A DNA stretch of 64,000 bases, taken from NCBI GenBank assembly GCA_963836785.1, contig CAWIKW010000011.1:56962-120961 (forward strand). Reading direction: 5' to 3'. This document shows, one piece after another, positions 15,731 to 24,815 of the stretch. Position 1 is the first letter of the stretch, and every line of letters starts with the position of its first letter. The stretch is from DASQPR01 sp963836785 (GTDB taxonomy: Bacteria; Actinomycetota; Actinomycetes; Mycobacteriales; Micromonosporaceae). Position numbers and translations under genes: made by a program. The notes beneath the pieces are model-generated. The model had not been told where the DNA came from and did no database searches. It saw only the letters and a program-made list of their open reading frames with translations.

Positions 15731-17935
15731 TTGAATCCGACGCAGCCGACATGGAGTCGGACTGACGGAAGCCTCGCCACCGACGGACGGCGTGGGCTTG
15801 ACGGCGAGATCGCGGCGCCGCGTGGACCGGCCCCGGCGCCGCGCCACCGACGGCTGCGGGGAGGCGCGACGTCCGACCGCTTCCGGGGCGACGTTGCCGG
15901 TCTCCGTGCCGTCGCGGTCGGACTCGTGCTGCTGTATCACGCCGGGGTGCGATTCGTGCCCGCCGGCTTCCTCGGGGTCGACGTCTTCTTTGTCATCTCG
16001 GGTTACCTGATCACCGGACAGCTGGTATCCGAGATCGACCGTACCGGGCGCATATCGTTGACGGCCTTCTACGCCCGGCGCGCTAAACGGATCCTGCCCG
16101 CCGCGGCGGTCGTACTGATCGCGACAGCGGTTGCGGTCTGGATGTTCGTGCCACGGGTGCGGTGGCAGGACATCGGTGGGGACATCGTCAGCGCGGCCAC
16201 GTACGTGATCAACTGGCGACTGGCCGACCGAGCGGTCGACTATCTCGCGCAAGATACGCCGCCGTCGCCGGTCCAGCATTTCTGGTCACTGGCCGTTGAA
16301 GAGCAGTTCTACCTCGTATGGCCGTTGCTGATACTGCTGGCGATTCTGGTCGCGAAGGCGTGGCGGCGGCGCGTACGGACAACGCTGTGGATCGGGCTCG
16401 CCGTCGTCGCGGTGCCGTCGTTCATCTGGTCGGTGCTCTACACCGCGAGTGATCCGGGCCGGGCCTTCTTCGTGTCCACCACCCGCATGTGGGAGCTAGC
16501 GGTCGGGGCGGGCGTCGCCCTGGCCGCGACGCTGGTTGCGCGCATACCCAAGGCGATCGCCATGATCATCGGCTGGGCCGGGCTCCTTACGATCGTCGTG
16601 TCCGCGATCGTGTTCACCTCGGTGACGTCCTGGCCCGGGTCCGCCGCCGCCATGCCGGTCCTCGGAGCGGCGTCGGTGATCGCGGCCGGAGCCGCCGCCG
16701 GTCCGCGCGGCCCGATCGCGATTCTGGGCACACGTCCGTTCCGGGTCGTCGGCGACCTCTCGTATTCGCTGTATCTCTGGCACTGGCCGATGATCGCGAT
16801 CGCGACGGCTCACTGGAACGGCCTGTCGGTCGAGCGCGGGCTGGCCATCGTCGTCGCGTCGGCGATTCCGGCGTGGTTGACGTACCACTTGGTCGAGAAT
16901 CCGTTGCGGTATTCCCGGAGTCTGTCGACGTCGCCGCGGTTCGCACTGAGTCTGGGCGGCAACTTCAGCCTGGCCGGCGTCTGCGCCGGCCTGGCCCTCG
17001 TGTTGATCGTCAGCCTCTCGACCAGCGGCACGGCCGGCTCCGGGCGGCCGGCGCTGGGCGCCGCCGCCCTCGCCGCTTCGTCCGGAGGCGCGTCGGCCGT
17101 CCCGATTCCCGATCGCGCCGACTTCATCACCCCCGATCCGCTGAAGGCGACGAAGGACATCCCGGTCACCACGCCCGACGGATGCTTCCAGAACGAGATC
17201 TCCGCCGAGGTGCTCTGGTGCACGTACGGCAATACAAAATCGGCAACGGAGGTCGTGCTCGTCGGCGACTCGAAGATGGACCAGTGGTTCCCGGCGTTCG
17301 AGAGTCTGGCCGAGCAGAACAACTGGAAGCTCTCTATCGCGGTCAAGGCCGCCTGCGCGTTTACGTCCGCGACCAGCATCGTCGGCCTCGATGCGAGCAA
17401 GCCTTATACGTCCTGCACGCAGTGGAATAAGAACCTGCTCGCGAAGTTGGCCGCGGAACGGCCGGCGTACGTCGTGACCTCACAGGTCAACGGCGTGGCG
17501 GCGGACTCATCCGGCCACGCATCGGCCGATGCCATGGCCGCCGGAATGCGTACGTCGTGGGCCGCTCTCGATCGCATCGGAACCAAGGTCATCGTGCTGG
17601 CCAACAACCCGCACCCCGGCCTCAACGTTGACCAGTGCGTCGACCAGCACCGCACCCATTTGTCGGCGTGCACGTACAGCAGCAACGTGCACCTGACCGA
17701 TGCCGCGTACCTGACGCAACTGCTCGCGTTATCCACCGCGCCTAAGGTGAAGATGGTCGACCTTTTCAGCTCGATCTGCGCGACGCCGACGTGCCCAACG
17801 GTCATCGGCAATGTGCTCGTCTACCGGCAGGGCTCGCATCTCACGGCGACGTACGTGAAGTCGCTGGCGCCGAAACTCGCGAGCGCGCTGACCACCGCAG
17901 GCCTGCGAGCGCAATTCAAGGCGAGTACGGGTTAA
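15731..17935 (+). CDS. OafA-type membrane acyltransferase with C-terminal SGNH domain
   Basis: The 734-residue protein has an acyltransferase-3 membrane part (residues 50-420, about ten segments) with GLRAVAVGLVLLYHAGVRF, GVDVFFVISGYLITG, RRAKRILPAA and HFWSLAVEEQFYLVWP, the hallmarks of OafA/YrhL. A periplasmic-type SGNH domain follows (VVLVGDSKMDQWFPAF, later RQGSHLTATY). Such proteins O-acylate surface sugars, peptidoglycan or secondary metabolites outside the membrane. The start is TTG 15731, placed eight bases after GGGAGGAC. It stands alone; the acceptor is unknown. Confidence 0.92.
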   Translation: MNPTQPTWSRTDGSLATDGRRGLDGEIAAPRGPAPAPRHRRLRGGATSDRFRGDVAGLRAVAVGLVLLYHAGVRFVPAGFLGVDVFFVISGYLITGQLVSEIDRTGRISLTAFYARRAKRILPAAAVVLIATAVAVWMFVPRVRWQDIGGDIVSAATYVINWRLADRAVDYLAQDTPPSPVQHFWSLAVEEQFYLVWPLLILLAILVAKAWRRRVRTTLWIGLAVVAVPSFIWSVLYTASDPGRAFFVSTTRMWELAVGAGVALAATLVARIPKAIAMIIGWAGLLTIVVSAIVFTSVTSWPGSAAAMPVLGAASVIAAGAAAGPRGPIAILGTRPFRVVGDLSYSLYLWHWPMIAIATAHWNGLSVERGLAIVVASAIPAWLTYHLVENPLRYSRSLSTSPRFALSLGGNFSLAGVCAGLALVLIVSLSTSGTAGSGRPALGAAALAASSGGASAVPIPDRADFITPDPLKATKDIPVTTPDGCFQNEISAEVLWCTYGNTKSATEVVLVGDSKMDQWFPAFESLAEQNNWKLSIAVKAACAFTSATSIVGLDASKPYTSCTQWNKNLLAKLAAERPAYVVTSQVNGVAADSSGHASADAMAAGMRTSWAALDRIGTKVIVLANNPHPGLNVDQCVDQHRTHLSACTYSSNVHLTDAAYLTQLLALSTAPKVKMVDLFSSICATPTCPTVIGNVLVYRQGSHLTATYVKSLAPKLASALTTAGLRAQFKASTG

Positions 17936-18004
17936 CGCGAGGCTGGTGCGCGAGCGCGCTGCCGTCTCGGTAGCCAGAGACCTGAGAAACGGAGGATTGC
18001 CGGT

Positions 18005-18805
18005 ATGGGACAGGTCTCCGACGAGGCCGAGAAGGTGATCACGGCCAAGATCGATGAGGACTTTGCCCACGCGGAAACCAACCCAAGCCTCGCTTCGGCA
18101 CGGGCCCGCTTCGGTCGTACCACCGCTACGCGTCTTGGTGCCTTGCCCGGCCATCCCGCCTATAACAAGGCGCGAGGGTTCAACGACGACGACGTCGATT
18201 ATCTGGACGCGATCCGCGCCTTTTTCATGGACGCGGCGCTCCAACCTCTCATCGAGGTCTGGGCCGGCGACGCGTCGGCGTCGCTCGGACGGCGACTAGC
18301 CCGAGCCGGCTTCTACGCCGCGGAAGTCAATGTCACCTTGCGGGCGCCGACCGGACCGTACGCCGCCACGACGCCGGATCCGGGCATTGCCATCCGCGAG
18401 ATAACGGCCGATGACGACGACACCGTCTACCTCGAGACTCTGTTCCATGGATATGGGTTGAACACCGCGGCGGCCTCACCGCAGCGGGCGATGATGGCGA
18501 TCGAACATCGTTCGCCGCACCTTCGCCGATACCTCGCCTACGTGGATGGCCAACCAGCAGCAGCCGCTGCCCTCTACACCACCCAGCAGCACGCGTATTT
18601 TGCCGGGGCCGCGACAATCCCGGCCGTGCGCGGCCGGGGATGCCAGAGTGCCCTGATTCAACGGCGCATGCACGATGCTGCGGCCAGCGCCAACAGCGTC
18701 GTTGTGACGACCGCGTTCGGATCACCGAGCCAAGCCAACCTGGAACGCCTCGGCTTCGGCATCGTCCACACCCGCACCTTGTGGCGGCCATTAGACAAGG
18801 ACTGA
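18005..18805 (+). CDS. GNAT-like acetyltransferase
   Basis: The 266-residue protein has a recognisable C-terminal GNAT half: AYFAGAATIPAVRGRGCQSALIQ (acetyl-CoA loop RGRGCQ) and SQANLERLGFGIVHTRTLW. The N-terminal half, with KARGFNDDDVDYLDAIRAF, is typical of two-domain GNATs in which the first domain has lost acetyl-CoA binding. A GGAGG site precedes ATG 18005. The substrate is unknown; it follows the acyltransferase by 69 bases and may share its transcript. Confidence 0.8.
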   Translation: MGQVSDEAEKVITAKIDEDFAHAETNPSLASARARFGRTTATRLGALPGHPAYNKARGFNDDDVDYLDAIRAFFMDAALQPLIEVWAGDASASLGRRLARAGFYAAEVNVTLRAPTGPYAATTPDPGIAIREITADDDDTVYLETLFHGYGLNTAAASPQRAMMAIEHRSPHLRRYLAYVDGQPAAAAALYTTQQHAYFAGAATIPAVRGRGCQSALIQRRMHDAAASANSVVVTTAFGSPSQANLERLGFGIVHTRTLWRPLDKD

Positions 18806-18893
18806 GCCATCGCTCAGGGCTGTCGGCCGGGTAAGTGCGCACCAGCCGGTTCGATTGTCGCCGGTACGCCCAAGGGCGAACGCGTGGACGACG

Positions 18894-19898
18894 TTAGGGC
18901 CGTGGGTTTTCACCCGCGCCGAGCAGCCGCCGCCCGAGGGTTCGCGCGGCATCCTGAAGCTCCGGGCATTTCACAATCCGGTACGGCGCCCGGATCATCA
19001 CGAGATGCTCCGCGTACCACACCGGGTTGCCGGTGCTGCCGGTGAGCCGACTTGTCCCGACATCAACTGGCTCAAGCCGCCCGAGCGCGCGCGGGAGGCA
19101 ACGCACAACCGTGTCGACCGGGGCGTCGATGAGGACCTCGACCTCGTACTCCCATCCGACGGCGAGATGCTCCTCGAGCATGGCGACCGGGTCGAGATCG
19201 GTGGGCGGGATGAAGGTGTCGTCCAGCATCTCCACGGCGCGGACCCGGTCGATCCGGTAGGCCCGCGTGGCCGTGGTGTCCGACCGGTGGGTCTGGCACA
19301 GCAGGTACCACCGACCGTGGCGTACGACGACGGCCCACGGGTCGACGTCGATGACCCACTCCGAGCCGGCCTCCGAGCGGTAGTCGAGCCGCACCCGTCG
19401 GTGGCTCGAGCAGGCGTGCACGAGCGCGGTTGTCGTCCTGGGATCGGGCCGGGCGGCGCCGCGGTCGGGCGCGGGCGCCGTGGTCCGACGGACGGCCTCG
19501 GCTTGGGCGGCCACCGGCTCCGGGAGTGCCCGCATGATCTTGCCGAGCGCGTTGCCGACCGGGTCGGTCGGATCGCTCACGTCATGGTGGCCGTCGAGCA
19601 CGGCCATGACCAATCCGAGGGCTTCGGCGGCGCTGAACATCAGGGGCGGAAGCCGAAGGCCGCGGCCTAAGCGGTAGCCGCCGTACGGCCCACGGGTCGA
19701 CTCGATCGGTATGCCGGCCTCGCGGAGGATGCCGACATACCGCCGGGCCGCCCGCTCCGAAACGCCGAGCTTGTCGGCGAGTCGGTCCGCGCTGATGCCC
19801 GGGCTGCCCTGGACGAGTTCAAGTGCCAGCAGCGCCCGTGCCGTCGGGCTCGCATCGGGCTTCACAACGTCCCAACCATCAGCATTCGAGTAATCCAC
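18894..19898 (-). CDS. WYL-domain transcriptional regulator (YafY type)
   Basis: The 334-residue protein has an N-terminal winged helix (ADRLADKLGVSERAARRYV, then GIPIESTRGPYGGYRLG) and a central WYL domain (RRVRLDYRSEAGSEWVIDV, RHGRWYLLCQTHRS, RAYRIDRVRAVEML), followed by a WCX region. Such proteins often activate or repress a divergent gene on sensing nucleic acid or small ligands. I set the start at GTG 19898, with TTG 19904 as an alternative. A twice-repeated GATCCGGAAGC lies at the start and may be its operator. It is divergent from a DinB-like gene. Confidence 0.9.
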   Translation of the reverse strand: MDYSNADGWDVVKPDASPTARALLALELVQGSPGISADRLADKLGVSERAARRYVGILREAGIPIESTRGPYGGYRLGRGLRLPPLMFSAAEALGLVMAVLDGHHDVSDPTDPVGNALGKIMRALPEPVAAQAEAVRRTTAPAPDRGAARPDPRTTTALVHACSSHRRVRLDYRSEAGSEWVIDVDPWAVVVRHGRWYLLCQTHRSDTTATRAYRIDRVRAVEMLDDTFIPPTDLDPVAMLEEHLAVGWEYEVEVLIDAPVDTVVRCLPRALGRLEPVDVGTSRLTGSTGNPVWYAEHLVMIRAPYRIVKCPELQDAARTLGRRLLGAGENPRP

Positions 19899-19905
19899 AT
19901 CCAAG

Positions 19906-19930
19906 CGATCCGGAAGCGATCCGGAAGCAG
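19906..19930. promoter_or_regulatory. Direct repeat GATCCGGAAGC x2 between divergent genes
   Basis: Two tandem copies of GATCCGGAAGC, with a partial third (GTCCGGAAC), fill the gap between the WYL regulator and the DinB-like gene. Helical phasing of 11 bp suggests a regulator-binding site. Confidence 0.45.
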
Positions 19931-19948
19931 AACGTCCGGAACGGAACC

Positions 19949-19964
19949 TAACATGCGCGGCATG
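19949..19964 (+). promoter_or_regulatory. Leaderless promoter of the DinB-like gene
   Basis: TAACAT (19949-19954), then seven bases, then ATG 19962. The earlier in-frame ATG at 19953 overlaps the -10, as in the VOC gene at 6195. Confidence 0.5.
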
Positions 19965-20522
19965 ACCGAAGACACCGTTCTGGACACCACGATTCACGAA
20001 CCGTCGCTGACCGCCGGCGAGGTAGAGATGCTGATCTTCGCGTTGGACCGATCCCGCGCGCAGTTCGCCTGGAAGTGCGGCGGATTGGACGCGGACGGGC
20101 TGCGCAAGCCGCACCCGCCATCGACGATGACCCTGGGCGGCCTGCTCAAGCACCTCGCCCTGGTCGAGGACTCGTACGTCGCCAACTTCGTGACCGGGCA
20201 GCCGCTCGGGGCGCCGTGGGACGCGCGCGATGCCGAAGAGAACTGGGCGTGGGCCTGGCGTACGGCGGACGAGGACTCCGCGGAGGATCTTTACGGGCTG
20301 TGGCACGACGCCGTGACGCGGTCGCGCGCCGCCTGGGCCGGGGCGCTGGCCGATGGCGGGCTCGACCAACCGTCGAAGTTCATTTTGCGGTCGGGCCAGT
20401 CGCCCAACCTCCGTCGCTTCCTGGTAGACGTGCACGACGAGTACGCGCGGCACGTGGGTCATGCCGACCTTCTGCGCGAGGCCGTCGACGGTCTGGTGGG
20501 AGAGGATCCACCACAGTCATGA
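19962..20522 (+). CDS. DinB/DUF664 family protein
   Basis: The 186-residue four-helix protein has DRSRAQFAWKCGGLDADGLRK, then TLGGLLKHLALVEDSYVANF with the family His, and HDEYARHVGHADLLREAVDG with two more His, giving the three-His metal site of DinB/DUF664 proteins. Some actinobacterial members are mycothiol-dependent transferases. It is divergent from and likely controlled by the WYL regulator. Confidence 0.88.
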   Translation: MTEDTVLDTTIHEPSLTAGEVEMLIFALDRSRAQFAWKCGGLDADGLRKPHPPSTMTLGGLLKHLALVEDSYVANFVTGQPLGAPWDARDAEENWAWAWRTADEDSAEDLYGLWHDAVTRSRAAWAGALADGGLDQPSKFILRSGQSPNLRRFLVDVHDEYARHVGHADLLREAVDGLVGEDPPQS

Positions 20523-20557
20523 CTCCGGCCACGCGATCCCGATCCCGGTCGGAGCCG

Positions 20558-20590
20558 GTCGACGTGGGTCGACGTGGGTCGACGGACGTG
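20558..20590. repeat. 10-bp tandem repeat GTCGACGTGG
   Basis: Two full copies and a partial third copy of GTCGACGTGG lie just beyond the DinB-like gene. They precede the terminator and have no visible coding role. Confidence 0.6.
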
Positions 20591-20592
20591 AC

Positions 20593-20633
20593 CGCGGCCC
20601 GCACCCGCCGACTTTTGCCGGGTGCGGACCGCG
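20593..20633. terminator. Strong bidirectional terminator
   Basis: Two 15-base arms (20593-20607 and 20619-20633, core CCGCACCCG/CGGGTGCGG) with one mismatch and an 11-base loop sit between the converging DinB-like and subtilase genes. Confidence 0.75.
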
Positions 20634-20641
20634 ACGCCAGG

Positions 20642-23600
20642 TCAGGGCAGTGTCACCGAGACCTTCACGGTTTGCGCCTCATTGGCGCTGCGGTTGTCGT
20701 GGCTGACAACCATGAGGCCGCGAGCCGGTGTCGTAGCCCATTCCGCCTTGTTGACCGAGACCGTCTCGGTCGCCGAGGCGTTCGGCGCGACGACGTCGAA
20801 CATGCCCGTGCTGATGGCCGGCGAGAACGCGTTGAACGACGCCGTGCCGTCTACCGTGTCCATCGTGTTGTCCGTCAGCCCGAACGCGACCGCGTGGTAG
20901 GTGAACCGCGGGTTGCTCGCCGACAGGCACGGCGAACCGGCCGCACATAGCTGCGAGATGTTCACCGGCAGCACGATCGTGCTGCTGTCGGTCGGCGCAT
21001 CCGCGAGGAACTGGATGCTGCCGGCGTTGGTACGCAAGTCGAACACCGCGACGGCCATCTGGCCGCTCGAGGTGCCGGCCGTGAGCGCACCGAGGTCCGC
21101 TCCGACGACGTCATAGTCGTCGACCCCATCGCCGTTGACGTCCACGTCGATGTCGAACTCGTCCATGCCGGCGTTGGACCACCGGTGCTGGGTCGAGATC
21201 GCGAACGCGAGGACGCCGGGGAACGCCTGCACGCCGACGTTACGTACGTCGTCGGAGTCGAGGCCCTTGTCCGTACCATCGGACAGGCCCCAGGCGTACC
21301 AGTCGGCGGCGCCGGTCGTGGCGCCGTTGGTGTTCGTCACCGTGGCGGTCGCCGTACCGGTCTTGCCGAGCGTCAACGCGTTGATGCTGGTGGAAACGTT
21401 CGACGTTGCCTGCGGAACCAGGTAGTACGGCACCCGCAGCGTCACGCCATGGTTCGCGCCACCGGTCGGCGCGAACGTCACCAGACCGGATACGTCACTG
21501 AACTCTGCCGCGCTGCCGCCGGTGGCGGACGGAACGGAGAGCGTCACGTTTACCGAGACCTCACTCTTGGCCGGCACGGTGACCTGAGACAGACCCAAGG
21601 TGACCGAATGCGGGTCACCAGCGTCGAGCCCGGTGGACACGTTGAACGTGACCGCGGTCGTGCCGAAGTTGTGCAGCTTGACGGTCTTCGTCTTGGTGAG
21701 GTCCTGACCTAGCTCGGCAAAGCCGTAGTTGAGCGTCGCCGTACCCGTGTCACCTAGTGCCACGACCTGCGTCTCTGTCGCGCCCGGCGCCTGGATGAGC
21801 CCGGAGCCCGCGACGCGGGTCGTGTAGTCGGTCACCTGGGCCGGGTCGGCCGTGTTGACGATCGCGGCCTTCCAGTAGTTGACCTTCTTCCAGGTCGGGT
21901 GGGCCTGGCGGACCAACGCTGCCATCCCGGCGGTGTGCGGGGACGCCATCGACGTACCGGACATCACCGCGAAGTTGTTCCCGGTGCCGCTGCCGGCGGA
22001 GAAGATGCTGACGCCCGGCGCGGTGACGTCGGGCTTGAGCCAGCTGTCACCGGTACGTGCGCCGCCTGAGGTGAACGACGCCGGCGCCAGGAAGCCCGGG
22101 TTGGCGATGTCCTTGTTGGTCAGTGTGGCGGTGCCGCCATCCGCGGCGCTCCACTTGGCGCCGTCGGTCGACGTCACGCCGAGGAACGGAATCGTGACGG
22201 TGAACTGCTGGCCGGTGTCGGGGTTGTTGGTAATCGGACCCTCGAACGGCGGTAGCGTCGTCGCATTGTTGACCATCACGACCGCGGCCGCGCCGGCCTC
22301 CTGACCGAAGATCGCACGCGCGACACGGGCGCAGGTGCCCCGCGCCGTCACGACGATCTTGCCGGCCACACCCGCATTCGTGTACTCATTCGGATCGCAT
22401 CCGAGCGAGATCGAGCCGTTCGGGTTGCGCAACACCTTCACCGGCAGCGTGGTGCCGTCGGTGAACGAGCCGCCGTTCGCGTTGATCGCCGTCGAGCTGG
22501 TGCCGGTGGACAACGCGACGGTCGCGCCGGGGAAGCCCGACGTCGGGTCGCTCGCCGCGACGCTGATGACGCCGGTGCCCGAGGCTGGCGACCCGCTCAG
22601 GTACGGGTTCTGGCCGTTGTTGCCGGCCGAAGCCACCACGATGACGCCGTCCTTGGCGGCGTTCGAGGCGGCGACCGCGCTCGGCTCATCAGGGCTGCCG
22701 AACGGCGATCCAAGCGACATGTTGATGACGTCCATGTCGTGGTCGACCGCCCACTCGATGGCGTCGACAGTCACGTCCGTGGAGCCCTCGCAGCCGAAGA
22801 CGCGCACCGAGTAGAGGTCCGCCTTCGGAGCCACGCCCGGGCCGACAAGCCAGGAGTTGCCGCTGACCGTCGTGTCGTTGTACGGACCGGTGTACGTGTG
22901 GCCGTTGGCCAGCACGCCGAAGCCGGTCGCCGTGCCGGCGACGTGAGTGCCGTGTCCGAAGCAGTCCAGCGGGTTCGGGTCCGGATGTGGCACCGGCTGG
23001 AAGTCCGGGCTCGCCGGGTCGGCGTTGTAACTGTCACCGACAAGGTCGGTGCCGCCCTTCACTTTTGGCGCGTTCGGGCCGAAGAACGCGGGGTCCGCCG
23101 GCTCGGTCTCGTGTGCGTGCGCATCGGTGTAGGCCTGTGCGGTGCCGGCACCACCGAAGTCGGCGTGGGTCCAGTCGATGCCGGTGTCGATCACGGCGAT
23201 CTTCACGCCCTCGCCGTGGAAGCCGTTGAGCCCGTCCCACACGGCCGGTGCGCCGATCAGCGGCACGCCGTGAATGTTGTCCGGCGTCATGAGCTGCACG
23301 CGGTGCACGCCGACGACGTTCGGGATCGACCGTAGCGAGTCAACCTTGTTCGCGGCGATGCGTACCTTTATTCCGTTGTACGCCAGTTGATATGTGCCGA
23401 GCACCTGGCCACCGCGCGCGCGGATGGTCGGTGTAGCCGACGTCTGCTGCTGGCGTAGCTGCGCGCGGCGGCTGGAACGCTGCGTGCCGGTAAGCGGCGT
23501 AGCGGCGTCTGCGTCGGCGACGGTCACCGGATCGCCGGCCATCTGCACCATGACCGTGACCGGCGTGTTGCTCACGCCTAGTGGTAAATGTTCAACGGTT

Positions 23601-23764
23601 GATCCGGCGGGCGCCGGCTGGAAGTGCTTCGGTGTTACCGGGTCCGCTCCAGCCTGCGATGCGCTCGCAACGACGCCAACAGTCGTGATCAATACGCTGA
23701 TGCCGGCGAATCGCATCCATATGCGCCTGCGTTTACCGTGATTTTTACGGCTATCCGGATTCAT
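20642..23764 (-). CDS. Secreted subtilisin-like serine protease (S8) with PA domain
   Basis: The 1040-residue precursor has a signal peptide (MRFAGISVLITTVGVVASAS), an I9-type propeptide (residues about 60-165), and the S8 triad: Asp near 190 (IAVIDTGIDWTH), His near 271 (CFGHGTHVAGTATG), and Ser near 602 (SGTSMASPHTAGMAAL). A protease-associated domain is inserted between His and Ser (AGKIVVTARGTCARV). Fibronectin-like beta modules fill the C-terminal 400 residues. It probably degrades extracellular protein. The start at 23764 follows AGGGGACAGGGA; the upstream frame to 23887 is not needed. Confidence 0.95.
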   Translation of the reverse strand: MNPDSRKNHGKRRRIWMRFAGISVLITTVGVVASASQAGADPVTPKHFQPAPAGSTVEHLPLGVSNTPVTVMVQMAGDPVTVADADAATPLTGTQRSSRRAQLRQQQTSATPTIRARGGQVLGTYQLAYNGIKVRIAANKVDSLRSIPNVVGVHRVQLMTPDNIHGVPLIGAPAVWDGLNGFHGEGVKIAVIDTGIDWTHADFGGAGTAQAYTDAHAHETEPADPAFFGPNAPKVKGGTDLVGDSYNADPASPDFQPVPHPDPNPLDCFGHGTHVAGTATGFGVLANGHTYTGPYNDTTVSGNSWLVGPGVAPKADLYSVRVFGCEGSTDVTVDAIEWAVDHDMDVINMSLGSPFGSPDEPSAVAASNAAKDGVIVVASAGNNGQNPYLSGSPASGTGVISVAASDPTSGFPGATVALSTGTSSTAINANGGSFTDGTTLPVKVLRNPNGSISLGCDPNEYTNAGVAGKIVVTARGTCARVARAIFGQEAGAAAVVMVNNATTLPPFEGPITNNPDTGQQFTVTIPFLGVTSTDGAKWSAADGGTATLTNKDIANPGFLAPASFTSGGARTGDSWLKPDVTAPGVSIFSAGSGTGNNFAVMSGTSMASPHTAGMAALVRQAHPTWKKVNYWKAAIVNTADPAQVTDYTTRVAGSGLIQAPGATETQVVALGDTGTATLNYGFAELGQDLTKTKTVKLHNFGTTAVTFNVSTGLDAGDPHSVTLGLSQVTVPAKSEVSVNVTLSVPSATGGSAAEFSDVSGLVTFAPTGGANHGVTLRVPYYLVPQATSNVSTSINALTLGKTGTATATVTNTNGATTGAADWYAWGLSDGTDKGLDSDDVRNVGVQAFPGVLAFAISTQHRWSNAGMDEFDIDVDVNGDGVDDYDVVGADLGALTAGTSSGQMAVAVFDLRTNAGSIQFLADAPTDSSTIVLPVNISQLCAAGSPCLSASNPRFTYHAVAFGLTDNTMDTVDGTASFNAFSPAISTGMFDVVAPNASATETVSVNKAEWATTPARGLMVVSHDNRSANEAQTVKVSVTLP

Positions 23765-23940
23765 TCCCTGTCCCCTCTTGAGGTGCCGGGTTCGTGGGCA
23801 CTCTTCGCCGGATTGCGCCGCCACCACCAGTGGCCTCTTGACTGGCTGATGCGCGTACCAATCGCGTCGATGTGTTCCCGAGCACACAGTATGTCCACAG
23901 GAGACTCATGGGAATGCCCGTTTTTCGAACGAGGGATGTT

Positions 23941-23957
23941 CGGGCGCTAGTCGCCCG
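23941..23957. other. Small inverted repeat in the subtilase upstream gap
   Basis: CGGGCG-CTAGT-CGCCCG is a perfect 6-bp palindrome between the subtilase start and the end of livF. No gene is supported in 23765-24055; this palindrome could be an operator or hairpin. Confidence 0.3.
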
Positions 23958-24055
23958 CCGCGGATTGCACATATCGCCTATGTCGGCGCGGCGGCCCGTC
24001 GGCGACGCGGAAACACGGCCACCGTCGCAACGGCGCGAAGATTCAACTGATATAA

Positions 24056-24077
24056 CTCCGGCCGCGATGGCCCGGAG
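24056..24077 (-). terminator. Terminator of the liv operon
   Basis: CTCCGG and CCGGAG arms with inner CC/GG pairs form a hairpin ten bases after the livF stop, followed on the minus strand by TTATAT. Confidence 0.5.
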
Positions 24078-24086
24078 TACGGGAAC

Positions 24087-24815
24087 TCAGCCGAGGTAGG
24101 CGTCGATCAGTTCGCGGCCGCTGGCTTCCATACTGGCCGCGTCGGCCTCTCGAACAATGCGCCCGGCGCTGAGGACATAGATGCGGTCGCAGACGTCAAG
24201 CGCGAGATCGACGCGCTGCTCGACAAGGAGCATCGATCGGCCACGCTCGCGCAGCGACGCGAGCGCGCCCGCCATGCTCTTGATGGCCAACGGGGCGAGC
24301 CCGAGCGACGGTTCGTCGAGAAGCATCAGATCGGGATCGCTCATCATCATTCGTCCAATGGCCACCATCTGCTGTTCGCCGCCGCTCAGAGCGGTTGCCG
24401 GTCGGTCGCGGTAGCGCTCCACGACCGGAAAGAGCTCGAACACCGAGGCCAGCAACTCCTCGACCCGCGCGCGGTCCCGGCGGAGGTGGAGCGCGCCGAG
24501 CCGCAGATTGTCCTCCACGGACTGATTGACGAATAGGCGCCGGCCCTCCGGCACCATCGCGACGTGCCCGCGTGCGACGCGGTGGACGGGCGTGTGCGAC
24601 AGGTCGACCCCGTCGACCATGATCAGCCCACGACGGTGACGGATCATCCCCATGATCGCGCGCAGGATCGTCGTCTTGCCCGCGCCGTTCGGACCGAGCA
24701 GTGCCACCGATTCGCCCTTCGCGACGCGGAGCGTCACGTCGTGCACGACGTCGTACCGACCATATCCGGCCGACAGGTCGACCACCCGCAACGCGTCGTT
24801 TCGTCCTTCGCTCAT
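24087..24815 (-). CDS. livF: Branched-chain-amino-acid-type ABC transporter ATPase (LivF)
   Basis: The 242-residue ATPase has Walker A GPNGAGKTT, the signature LSGGEQQMVAIGRMMMSDP, Walker B LMLLDEPSLGL and the H-loop replaced by LLVEQRVD, which is the LivF pattern. It powers import through the LivH/LivM channel. Its ATG overlaps the stop of the fused LivM-LivG gene (ATGA), so it is the last cistron of a livK-H-MG-F operon. The imported compound is unknown; enzyme neighbours suggest an organic acid or lactone rather than leucine. Confidence 0.95.
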   Translation of the reverse strand: MSEGRNDALRVVDLSAGYGRYDVVHDVTLRVAKGESVALLGPNGAGKTTILRAIMGMIRHRRGLIMVDGVDLSHTPVHRVARGHVAMVPEGRRLFVNQSVEDNLRLGALHLRRDRARVEELLASVFELFPVVERYRDRPATALSGGEQQMVAIGRMMMSDPDLMLLDEPSLGLAPLAIKSMAGALASLRERGRSMLLVEQRVDLALDVCDRIYVLSAGRIVREADAASMEASGRELIDAYLG